From assembly GCF_034344865.1 (NCBI RefSeq), contig NZ_CP133774.1, positions 930,001-994,000 of the forward strand: 64,000 bases of DNA, written 5' to 3'. Position 1 is the first letter of the stretch. Every line of letters starts with the position of its first letter. The notes beneath the pieces were generated by a model. That model had not been told where the DNA came from, did not search any database, and worked only from the letters and a program-made list of their open reading frames with translations. A program made the translations under genes and the position numbers. Shown piece by piece: positions 27,750-35,803 of this stretch. Source of the DNA: Pseudomonas sp. 10S4. Its GTDB lineage: Bacteria; Pseudomonadota; Gammaproteobacteria; Pseudomonadales; Pseudomonadaceae.

Positions 27750-28679
27750 ATGCGCAGTTCCAGTGACATTTCGCAAACGCGTCGTTTCGACGTGAGCAAT
27801 CTGTGTGTTCTGGCGCTGCAGACGCTGTTTTGGGGCGCGACACTGACCTGGCTTTCCCACACTGATGCGGGTTGGCTCAAATGGCTGGTGCTCGTTCCGT
27901 TCTGCCTTGTCATGCAAGGTGTCTTCTCGATGATGCACGAGTCCTTTCATGGCTTGGCGCACAGTCGCAAATCACTTAACTACTTCGTCATGTGGTGGGC
28001 TTCTACCCTTTTTGGCGCCTCGGCCACGCTGATCCATATCAACCATCTGGGGCATCATGTGCGCAATCGCACACGCGCAGAACTGGCCGACTTCGCGGTC
28101 GCGGATGAGTCGCTGTGGCGCAAGCGTATCGAGTACTACTTTGCGGTGCTCGGCGGTATCTGGCTGGCGGCGTTTGTCGGCAGCCTTTTATTGCCGGTGC
28201 TGCCGGCCCGCATCACGGACAAGTGGTCGCAAACCGCAGAGGTCAATACTTATGCCGCGGCTTTCAAGGATTTCTCCAGCGCCGACTTCAAACGCATCCG
28301 CCGGGAAGTCATTGCCGGCGTCGCCGCGTGGTTATCGATCGGACTCTTGCTGGGATGGACGTGGCACGTTGTGCTCATCGCCTACCTCGCTTTTGCATTT
28401 TCCTGGTCGTCGCTGCAGTGGGTGTACCACATGCGCACGCCGCTGGATGTCGTAGAGGGCGCCTATAACATGCGGGCCCCGCATCTCGTGCGCTGGGCGT
28501 TTTTGAACTTCAACTACAACCTGACCCATCATCGGCACTCGGCCATGCATTGGCAGCAGATGCATGAAGCCTCCAACCTGAAAGAAACGCGGCCGCTCTG
28601 GTATGGCTGGCTGCAGGTTTTTCTGCCGCCCCAGCGGTTACCTGATGACTTGACGCAACTGGACAAGACTTACTTCTGA
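27750..28679 (+). CDS. Membrane fatty acid desaturase
   Basis: A 309-residue integral membrane protein with the three histidine boxes of the desaturase/hydroxylase superfamily: HESFH at 63-67, HLGHH at 99-103, and THHRHS near 266. Four or more hydrophobic segments. It would introduce a double bond or hydroxyl into an acyl chain with a diiron centre and O2. The TGA overlaps the ATG of the GH3-family gene by one base, so the two products are probably needed together. It is only distantly like the desaturase half at 22.4 kb. Confidence 0.88.
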   Translation: MRSSSDISQTRRFDVSNLCVLALQTLFWGATLTWLSHTDAGWLKWLVLVPFCLVMQGVFSMMHESFHGLAHSRKSLNYFVMWWASTLFGASATLIHINHLGHHVRNRTRAELADFAVADESLWRKRIEYYFAVLGGIWLAAFVGSLLLPVLPARITDKWSQTAEVNTYAAAFKDFSSADFKRIRREVIAGVAAWLSIGLLLGWTWHVVLIAYLAFAFSWSSLQWVYHMRTPLDVVEGAYNMRAPHLVRWAFLNFNYNLTHHRHSAMHWQQMHEASNLKETRPLWYGWLQVFLPPQRLPDDLTQLDKTYF

Positions 28680-30280
28680 TGAGCGCCCACATGGATGTCA
28701 AACGCGCGCTGTGGCAGACCTTCCTGGAACGCGCCAAGCCCACGCTCGATCAATGGCTCGCGCAACTCGAGCAACCGCAATTGACGCAAGAGCGGGCATT
28801 GCTGCGACTGCTCGAAGCCAATCGTGATTGCGCATTCGGCCGCGCCCACCACTTTGCTCGGCTGCATGACTCGACGCAGTTTCGCGATAACGTACCGATC
28901 CACACTTACTTGCAACTGCAGCCGTGGATCGAGCGCGCGCAAAATGAATCCGAAGCGATTCTGACCTCCTCCCCGCCGCTGTTCTTCGAGCGTACGAGCG
29001 GAAACAGCGCGCTGCAGAAAGCGATTCCCTATACGCGCGCCTTCCTCGCAGAAATGCACAGCGCGCTGACCGTGTGGCTCGCCGACATGCATCGTCAGGT
29101 GCCCGGAATCAGCCACGGATCAAGCTACTGGTCGATGTCGCCGCCCTTGCAAATGCCAGTGGCGGGCCCCAATGGCATTTGCATCGGTTCGGCCAGTGAT
29201 CTGGAGTATTTGCACGGCAGTCATCTGGCCGGTCTGGCAGGGACTTTGTTGATTCCCGAGTTCAGAGGTGCGTTGTCGCAATGGCGCCGACAGACCCTCC
29301 TCGCATTGTTGGCCGATGCCGATCTGAGCTTTATCAGTGTGTGGAGCCCGACCTTCCTGACCAGCCTGTTGCAGCCACTGTTCGACGGCGAAACGCCCGA
29401 ACATGTGCAGACGTTTGCATGGCTGGAGGCCGCGCTTCCCGCGTCGCGCCAGTCAGCATTGCGCCGAGCGAGATCCCAAGGAGTGTGCACTGAATTATGG
29501 CCACGACTGGCCGCCGTCAGTTGCTGGATGGAGGGCCCCAGCCGCCACTACTTCACGCAACTGGCCGTGCGTTTTCCGCAAACGCAGTGGCTGCCGAAAA
29601 GTCTTTTTGCCACCGAAGGCGTCGTGAGCGTTCCATTCGGCGACGGGCCTGGATGCCCGTTGGCGATCGGCAGCCATTATCTGGAATTTCTCTGCGAAGA
29701 CGGCGCCCTGCGCCATGCTCATTCGTTACGCCTGGGAGAAACGGCGCAGGTCCTGCTGACCACCGGTGGCGGCTTGTACCGCTATGCATTGGGCGATCGG
29801 GTCCGCGTCGTCGGCATGTCGGGGGCCACGCCACGGGTCGAGTTCGTGGGACGTGCCACGGAAACCAGTGATCTGGTTGGAGAAAAACTCGATGAGCAAA
29901 CCGTGCAGAACCTGTTCGACCGTTGCCTGGCCACAAAAGGCGCCGCCTGCCTGATCCCCAATGCCTACGCGTCGCCACCGCATTACACGGCGCTGGTTGC
30001 GACATCCCACAACCTTGATGCCAGTGCCTTGGCGCTGACGATTGAGGCGGCACTGTCTGACGCCTTTCATTACTGCCAGGCACGCCGACTCGGGCAACTG
30101 GGACCTGTGCAGGTGCGCCTGCTCGACGGCGGTGCTGATCAGCTCGCGCATGTATTGCAGCAGGCGGCGGAGTTGAGCTGCATCCGTGCGGGCGACTTCA
30201 AACCGCGTTCACTTATCAATCGGCTGGAGACAGCCGAAGCCCTTCTCGCTCTTACGGAAAGCTCATGTCGGCACCTTTGA
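28679..30280 (+). CDS. GH3-family acyl-adenylating (amide synthetase) enzyme
   Basis: A 533-residue protein of the GH3 superfamily, best known from plants, where it joins hormone acids to amino acids through an acyl-AMP. Visible motifs are the ATP loop RTSGNSALQK (106-114), SLFATEGVVSVPF (the YGASEG position), LYRYALGDRVRVVG and FVGRATETSDLVGEKLDE. Acyl activation is therefore likely; the acid and amine are unknown. Bacterial members are uncommon and mostly uncharacterised. It overlaps the desaturase before it by one base and the Rieske gene after it by 16 bases. Confidence 0.85.
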   Translation: MSAHMDVKRALWQTFLERAKPTLDQWLAQLEQPQLTQERALLRLLEANRDCAFGRAHHFARLHDSTQFRDNVPIHTYLQLQPWIERAQNESEAILTSSPPLFFERTSGNSALQKAIPYTRAFLAEMHSALTVWLADMHRQVPGISHGSSYWSMSPPLQMPVAGPNGICIGSASDLEYLHGSHLAGLAGTLLIPEFRGALSQWRRQTLLALLADADLSFISVWSPTFLTSLLQPLFDGETPEHVQTFAWLEAALPASRQSALRRARSQGVCTELWPRLAAVSCWMEGPSRHYFTQLAVRFPQTQWLPKSLFATEGVVSVPFGDGPGCPLAIGSHYLEFLCEDGALRHAHSLRLGETAQVLLTTGGGLYRYALGDRVRVVGMSGATPRVEFVGRATETSDLVGEKLDEQTVQNLFDRCLATKGAACLIPNAYASPPHYTALVATSHNLDASALALTIEAALSDAFHYCQARRLGQLGPVQVRLLDGGADQLAHVLQQAAELSCIRAGDFKPRSLINRLETAEALLALTESSCRHL

Positions 30281-31349
30281 ACAATCTTCTTGAGACGCCG
30301 GACGATGGCACCCTCGAACAATGGTATGTGGCGTGCGCACAGAAAGAACTGCGCAAAAACAAACCTTACCGGGCGAAGATTCTGGGCCTGAACCTGGTGC
30401 TATTTCGCCAGCGTGACGGACGGGCAGCAGCGTTGCTCGACCAGTGCGTGCACCGCGGAACGCGCTTATCGGCGGGCAAGATTGCCGACGATTGCCTGGT
30501 GTGCCCTTACCACGGCTGGCGCTACGACGCTCAGGGGCAGGTGGTGCATATCCCCAGCGTCGGCGATATGCCGTGTACATCGACTTCGCCCGCGTATCGA
30601 TACCGCCAGCGTCACTTTGCGGTGCAAGAACAGGACGGACTCGTCTGGGTCTACACCGGCACGGGCAACCCGCAGGAAAAACCTGTGTTCAAGCTACCGG
30701 TCTACGGCGAAAAACCCTGGCAGTCCTATTTCATGATCAACACGTTCGAGGCAGATGTCGGCAGCCTCGTGCAGAACTTCATGGACGTACCCCACACTGT
30801 GTTTGTGCACGAAGGCATCTTCAGATCCAGCACGGGGCTAACAATGGAGGCCACGCTCGCGTGTAAAGCGCAGAGCGTTGAAGTGACATATCACGATGAC
30901 GGAGACAAGATCGGTTTCCTGAACTGGCTCAGTAACCCCGACGGCGAGCCATTGGTGCACACGGATCGTTTTTTGCGCCCAACGTCACGCGCTGCGACTA
31001 CCGCTGGGGCGACTGTTCGGCGTTCTTCATCATCAGCCAGATCACACCCATCGATTCACGACAGTCGCGCGTCTATACCTACATCGCCTACCGCTTCCGG
31101 CTACCCCGCTGGGTACTACGCCTGTTGCGTCCGTTCATTCATCTGTACACCCGTATCGTTATTCGTCAGGACGTGAAAATCATTCAATCGCACCGGCAAG
31201 GTCTCGATAATGTAACGAATTTCAAGCCGTCCAACGTGCAAGCCGATGCCGTGCACATCGGGGTCGATCAGCTACTGGCCGCCGTGAGACGGGGAGAAGC
31301 GTTACCTCCGGCACAACGCCGTGAATCCCGGATACGATTTGCGCTCTGA
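30265..31349 (+). CDS. Rieske-type mononuclear iron oxygenase (one frameshift)
   Basis: About 361 residues. The Rieske [2Fe-2S] ligands are C61-x-H63 and C80-x2-H83 (CVHRG ... CPYHGW). The catalytic iron site is the usual D-x2-H-x4-H in NFMDVPHTVFVHEG near 170. One base is missing near 30982, in the A-run before CGTCACG; reading on in the next frame gives NVTRCDYRWGDCSAFFIISQ and so on to TGA 31349. As written the frame ends at 31176. It would hydroxylate or desaturate a product of this cluster and needs a reductase partner, which is not in the window. ATG 30265 lies inside the GH3 gene. Confidence 0.85.
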
Positions 31350-31469
31350 GGGAACCTGGTCTGCTGGCGCTGATGAGGAATTGACCCAGCTTCCGAGAAG
31401 TCGTTGACCCAGGTAGCCTTCAAGGTTGTGGCCCTCTGTGCTGGGTATTTACTTATTTAAGTTGGGGCA

Positions 31470-31780
31470 GTCTTGCCCCAGCAGGTGGGGCAATTCCACA
31501 TCAGCGCCTACAGACCCAGCGTTTCGAAAGAATATGTATCGCCGAAACCCCGAGCTCAAAACTTGGGTCGATGATCCAAAGCGAAACATGAGCGCCAGCC
31601 CTACAGGTTACGCTTGGCACCACAACGAAAAACCCGGACTGTTGCAGCTTGTCCATAGAGGCGGACCATGCAGGCGAACACTCTGTATACCACCCAACTG
31701 GAAAAGGTGGACGAGATATATGGGGTGGGGCAGAGAAGGGCGAGAGGGAAAATCAAAACAGAATAATTGGAGTATTAACG
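31470..31780 (+). pseudogene. Orphan WHH-type nuclease toxin tip
   Basis: A C-terminal toxin cassette without its N-terminal carrier. Readable parts are SRWGNSTSAPTDPAFRKNMY, NPELKTWVDDPKR, SPTGYAWHHNEKPGLLQLV, and, in the next frame, ADHAGEHSVYHPTGKGGRDI. The WHH and the closing H-x2-GG resemble the WHH branch of HNH/Endonuclease VII toxins found at the tips of Rhs, CdiA and T6SS polymorphic toxins. There is a frameshift near 31655. No start codon or carrier lies upstream, so it is a displaced or silent cassette of the kind exchanged by recombination. AT content rises sharply here. Confidence 0.7.
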
Positions 31781-32115
31781 GTGCAATACAACGAAACTAT
31801 CAAAATAACTGATTTAATCGATTTTTTAAAAACACAGAAAAAACCCTGACCTATTGTGTTTATGGGAAAGGATCATCGGACCAAGCGACGCTGGAAACCG
31901 ACTGCGTGCTTGATGAATCCTCGGAGATCACCGATGACGACGAAGAAATTTTCCCAAAGTACATCATTCAAAACAATCTAGAGTTTTGGTTTACCGATGA
32001 ACTCTTGGAAGATGTTACATTCAACGCACTGAAGCAAAAAATATCTGCTACAAATGAGGAAATACTAATAGCCATCAAACATTATAATGAGCGTGACAGC
32101 TTCATGAAATTATAA
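31781..32115 (+). CDS. Probable immunity protein for the WHH toxin (one frameshift)
   Basis: Starts at GTG 31781 behind a weak GGAG and follows the toxin tip directly, the classical place for its immunity gene. The frame runs QYNETIKITDLIDFLKTQKK, then needs one more A in the run near 31842 to continue as TLTYCVYGKGSSDQATLETD and on to TAA 32115. About 111 residues, acidic (DESSEITDDDEEIFPK). The low GC matches the toxin, not the flanking genes. The family is not recognised; the role is inferred from position and acidity. Confidence 0.6.
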
Positions 32116-32254
32116 ACAAATAGCATGAATAATGTACCACCTCTGAAAAAATCTCAGCGGACAATTTAGAAGTCACAAGCCCAAACAATCCAGCTAAAAA
32201 AGGACAAGCTAGTTTTATACAATCGAAAAAATCCACCTACTTCTAGCAAAGTAA

Positions 32255-32692
32255 ATGATGATACCCAAAGACTTAGTTAGGCTGATAGAAAACCAGCCTG
32301 GCAATATACATAGAACTGACAAGGGCATGGCTATAGTCGCCCTTGAAACGCTTGGAGTCTCTCCAGGCTGCGAATTCGATAGTATTTATATTAATTATCT
32401 ACCTGCTAATTTTCAGAGCTCTGTGTCTGACGAATACATCTGCGACGTATCCGAGCCAACAGAGCAGATCCTGATAGGGACCGAATTCATTCACGGCATG
32501 TGGGAGCTACCAAAAAATTACATAGATTTTACCTCCTCGCAAAGTGAGGGAGGTTACTTGCTCGACAAGATTAGCGGTGGCGTTTTGGACTTCGGCTTAG
32601 AACAACAGAAAGACTTTGTATCCGGTTTAATTTCGCCTAAATGGAACAGCTTCTTTGAGATTATCAGATGGTATCTTCCGCCTGCCGAATAA
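32255..32692 (+). CDS. SMI1/KNR4-like (SUKH) immunity protein
   Basis: A 145-residue acidic protein with a pattern I associate with SUKH-type immunity proteins: ALETLGVSPGCEFDSIYINY, WELPKNYIDFTSS, EGGYLLDKISGGVLDFGLEQ and a final WNSFFEIIRWYL. Such proteins block many different toxin tips and are often stacked as spares in polymorphic-toxin loci. No matching toxin is next to it. AT-rich and without a strong RBS. Confidence 0.6.
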   Translation: MMIPKDLVRLIENQPGNIHRTDKGMAIVALETLGVSPGCEFDSIYINYLPANFQSSVSDEYICDVSEPTEQILIGTEFIHGMWELPKNYIDFTSSQSEGGYLLDKISGGVLDFGLEQQKDFVSGLISPKWNSFFEIIRWYLPPAE

Positions 32693-32926
32693 AAAATAAT
32701 AGTAAAGGGACCTCTGCACATGTCCAGGTGGAGTACGCCCACAGCCGCCTAGCGATTTATCAGCGTCAGCCCAGGTGTTGGATCTGCCATCCCTATTCTC
32801 TCAGCAGTTCCTGAGTAAGCGTCCGGCCAAGTCATCTTCCGAACCTCCACGGCGCTCTCGCATTCAAGCTAATCAAGTGATAAACACCATATATATCCAA
32901 TGCTACGGCAAGCACTAGGCGATCAG

Positions 32927-33274
32927 ATGGCGCGATTTTCGATTTATAGCGGATTGATTTTGGTTGGCTACTCGTCGCTGGAGAGTGGAGATCCTCCCAT
33001 GGGCGTTGCATTCGGCCAGTTCGAGCCAACCACTGGGTATCCCGCTATTCAAAACGAGTGCCGCACAAATCACTTCGACCAGTCCGGTTTGGCCCTTTCA
33101 GTAAAAACCGAAGCAGGCTTGGTTATTCCATCTATGGGAGTCGCCATTCTGGATTACGCTGAAGAGCTTCTGCCCGATTGCATCGAGATAAGTATCCTCG
33201 GCATTCCCACTGCTTTTTATGAAGAGTTGTTTCCTGACCATGTGATCAAGTACACGCACCAATTCGCTAGGTGA
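32927..33274 (+). CDS. Small immunity-like protein of unknown family
   Basis: A 115-residue protein (start MARFSIYSGLILVGYSSLES; an in-frame ATG also exists at 32900). I do not recognise a domain, but size, acidity and position beside two immunity-like genes suggest the same role. The sequence looks truly protein-like (GDPPMGVAFGQFEPTTGYPA, DYAEELLPDCIEISILGIP). The 234 bases before it contain no feature I can name. It converges on the mag operon, with a hairpin between. Confidence 0.5.
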   Translation: MARFSIYSGLILVGYSSLESGDPPMGVAFGQFEPTTGYPAIQNECRTNHFDQSGLALSVKTEAGLVIPSMGVAILDYAEELLPDCIEISILGIPTAFYEELFPDHVIKYTHQFAR

Positions 33275-33333
33275 GCCGCTCTATGGCGAGCAAGATGGGC
33301 CGTCTTTAGCAGGGAGGTGTGATCCCCAATTCA

Positions 33334-33358
33334 ATTGTGCAAGAGCTACTTGCACAAT
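33334..33358. terminator. Hairpin between the immunity-like gene and the mag operon
   Basis: Perfect ten-base stem ATTGTGCAAG / CTTGCACAAT with loop AGCTA, between two converging genes. There is no T-run. It could serve as a two-way terminator. Confidence 0.5.
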
Positions 33359-33363
33359 CCCCC

Positions 33364-34179
33364 TCACGGATAACTAAACGCCCTAACCAACGTCAACTCC
33401 CCCACCGCCCGCATCGGCACCACAAACGTCTCCATCTTCTCGTTCGGCGTCCCTTCCTCCGTAATCACCGTCACCTGCGCCGTAGTCAGCGGCTGAACCG
33501 CGTCCGCCTGACCTTCGTCATCGCTGCGATACCCGCCGCCAAAGTAGTTCACATAGATCAAATATTGACCTTTGATCGGCGCCGGCATGGAGAAGATTTC
33601 AGGGCCATACCCCGTGGTGACATCGACGTCGAGCGCCGCGCCGTTAGGTGCCACGCGATCGCCGTACCAGATGTGCGCACCATCCGGCGTCACAAGGTGC
33701 AAATCCAAATCCGTGTTGTCGCTGTCCCACGACAACAACACCCGCAACTTGGCCGGTGTCGCCCCGCCACTGGCGCGTAGAAACTGCGTGCGATGCCGCT
33801 GCTGGCCATCCGGGCTACGAACTTCAACACTGTTGCTGCCATTCGGAAACGAGTACGGCCGATCAAAGCGTCCAGAGGCGTCGATTTTCAACGGCATGCT
33901 GATGCCGTTAACGATCAATCGGCCAGGCTCACCCGTCTTGGGTGTGGCTTTTATCTGGCCGCTGATGCGCGCGGTATTGGCCTGGCCGACCGGTGTGTTT
34001 ACCGAGGAAGCGGGATAGTTAACCGTCTGGCGGTAGTTTTCGCCTTCGCCTTCAACTGCGCCAGTGCGCCAGCCGCCGACGGGGGTGTCGAGTGTGACGG
34101 CGGCGTCGGCGGCGAAGGTCGTCGGCAGTACGCAGAAGGAGCAGAGGAACAGGAAGACCTGTGGATAACTGAGTTTCAT
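33364..34179 (-). CDS. magF: MagF-like exported protein (DUF2135)
   Basis: A 271-residue protein with a signal peptide (LFLCSFCVLPTTFA) and the DUF2135 domain in the second half: LSWDSDNTDLDLHLVTPDGA, GYGPEIFSMPAPIKGQYLIY, ETFVVPMRAVGELTLVRAF. It is the last gene of the mag operon and a paralogue of the first (42786-43578). E. coli has the same gene as yfaP. In P. aeruginosa the Mag proteins form a periplasmic, inner-membrane-attached complex with MagD. The stop of magE lies three bases before this start. Confidence 0.88.
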   Translation of the reverse strand: MKLSYPQVFLFLCSFCVLPTTFAADAAVTLDTPVGGWRTGAVEGEGENYRQTVNYPASSVNTPVGQANTARISGQIKATPKTGEPGRLIVNGISMPLKIDASGRFDRPYSFPNGSNSVEVRSPDGQQRHRTQFLRASGGATPAKLRVLLSWDSDNTDLDLHLVTPDGAHIWYGDRVAPNGAALDVDVTTGYGPEIFSMPAPIKGQYLIYVNYFGGGYRSDDEGQADAVQPLTTAQVTVITEEGTPNEKMETFVVPMRAVGELTLVRAFSYP

Positions 34180-34182
34180 GGC

Positions 34183-35802
34183 CTATTCCAGCAAGAGGTG
34201 ACGGGCGAGCCCTTCGATGTAGGTTTCATCCTGGCCGTTCGGGTGTGCTTCGAAGGCCAGGTGCAGGTATTCGTGGGTCAGGTCGAGGCGGTCTTGCAGT
34301 GACTGCACGCCGCGCACGTAGATGCGTTGGCGTTCGCGGTCGACAAAAGGCCGGCCAAAGGCGAGGCGGCAGACGGCGAAGGTGCTGATTTCGTTGTAGC
34401 CGACTTCGTTTTCGAGGCGTTGGCGCCAGCCGCGGCGCTGGTTGAGCAGCCAGTCTTGCGCGGCGGGCAACGCTTCGCAGGAAGCAACCGGGTTGTCCCA
34501 GCGGCTGAGGCTGGCGCGCGGGTAGGCGTGCAGCAGGATGGCGTCGTAGCGTTGGCCGGCGTTGGCTTGTTCGACGGCTTGCTGCCAGGAGAGTTTGTCC
34601 GGGCCCGGCTGGTCGGAGTGATACGTGACGGTGCTGCCGGCCAGGACGAGGTCGCTGGTCCACGCCGCGATGTTGCGCGATTCTGAGGTGGCCGGGCGTG
34701 GGGCGACGCGTTGGCGGCTACTGCTGTCGTCGATGCTCAGGCAGTCGCCGTTGCGGGTGGCGTTTTGCAGCAGGTAGGTTCTGATTGCGATGGCCAGTGC
34801 TTTGGCGGCCTCAACAGGTTCGGACTTGGCTTCTCGTTGCAGGACGCGGGCGACGTATTCTTCGCGATCAAGGCGCGCAACAAGCTTGTCTTTCAGCAGA
34901 AAGAGTTCGCCGTCGCTGTGGATATCCAGTTGATTGCCGCTGGCGAATTCGACGCGATAGTTGCCTTGCAACGGCCCGGAGTCAGCAACCCGATCCCCCG
35001 CCAAAACGCGGCTGATCGGATAGCGAGAAAACAGCCCCACCTCAACACAACGCCCCGCATCCAATGGCCAATCCACCGGTAACACCGAAGCCAACGCCCC
35101 ACCGTAATTACGCAAAACCATCTGACTGGTCCCACGCCCACCGGCCCAGATCGGCGTGCCATCCACCGTCCAACCGGCGAACCCGCCCTGACGCGACGAA
35201 GGGTCCTGATCGCCCAACCAGCTCCAGGTTTTCACCCGCAACCGGCCGCCGAGTTCACCCACGACGTTGCCGTCAGCGGCGTTCAACACCACGTCCAGCA
35301 ACACCCGCCGCGCTTGATCCTGCGCCGGCAGCACGGCCAGCACCTTGAGCAATTCAGCGACTGAAACTCGGGTGGAAGGCTGCAACGATGGCAAGTTCAG
35401 CAACCACTCCGGTGCCTGCCTTAACTGCCAATATGCCCGCCACTCAGCACCAGCAATGCCCAATCGCGCAGGTTCAAAGTACAACCCGCAAGACTTCACC
35501 AACGCCTGATCACGGCCAATCTTGCCGCCAGCCGTGCAGCAATAAACTTCTTCCTTCGACTGCCCGCGACATTCATAGGGCGATTCATGGGCGCCGGTAT
35601 CCACCAGCCAGCCATAAACAAACAACTTCCACAGACTACCCAGTGGCGTTTGCAAAGAGTCAGGCAACGGTTCGCGGGAAATCAATTGAGTCCGGCTCAA
35701 CGACAGCAATTCCCCCTTGAAGCCCAGCCGCAGCGGTTCGTCCTGCGCCGTCGCCAGCGCAGGGATCACACACAGCAGCAGCCAGACCAGAGGCCTAGTC
35801 AT
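34183..35802 (-). CDS. magE: MagE-like exported protein (DUF2300)
   Basis: A 539-residue exported protein of the YfaQ/DUF2300 family, with signal peptide TRPLVWLLLCVIPALATA. A SpoIID-like centre (LDREEYVARVLQREAKSEPVEAAKALAIAI) is followed near 510 by HEYLHLAFEAHPNGQDETYI, which has the H-E-x2-H arrangement of a metal site. The start at 35802 puts the signal peptide at the N-terminus; further in-frame codons reach 35826. It overlaps or abuts the magD stop, in line with one mRNA. Function unknown beyond membership of the MagD complex. Confidence 0.88.
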   Translation of the reverse strand: MTRPLVWLLLCVIPALATAQDEPLRLGFKGELLSLSRTQLISREPLPDSLQTPLGSLWKLFVYGWLVDTGAHESPYECRGQSKEEVYCCTAGGKIGRDQALVKSCGLYFEPARLGIAGAEWRAYWQLRQAPEWLLNLPSLQPSTRVSVAELLKVLAVLPAQDQARRVLLDVVLNAADGNVVGELGGRLRVKTWSWLGDQDPSSRQGGFAGWTVDGTPIWAGGRGTSQMVLRNYGGALASVLPVDWPLDAGRCVEVGLFSRYPISRVLAGDRVADSGPLQGNYRVEFASGNQLDIHSDGELFLLKDKLVARLDREEYVARVLQREAKSEPVEAAKALAIAIRTYLLQNATRNGDCLSIDDSSSRQRVAPRPATSESRNIAAWTSDLVLAGSTVTYHSDQPGPDKLSWQQAVEQANAGQRYDAILLHAYPRASLSRWDNPVASCEALPAAQDWLLNQRRGWRQRLENEVGYNEISTFAVCRLAFGRPFVDRERQRIYVRGVQSLQDRLDLTHEYLHLAFEAHPNGQDETYIEGLARHLLLE

Positions 35803-35803
35803 G

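Noticed and set aside
32693..32899. Further toxin or immunity gene between the SUKH-like gene and the next small ORF
   Set aside because: Six-frame reading shows no frame of protein-like composition; nothing can be supported.
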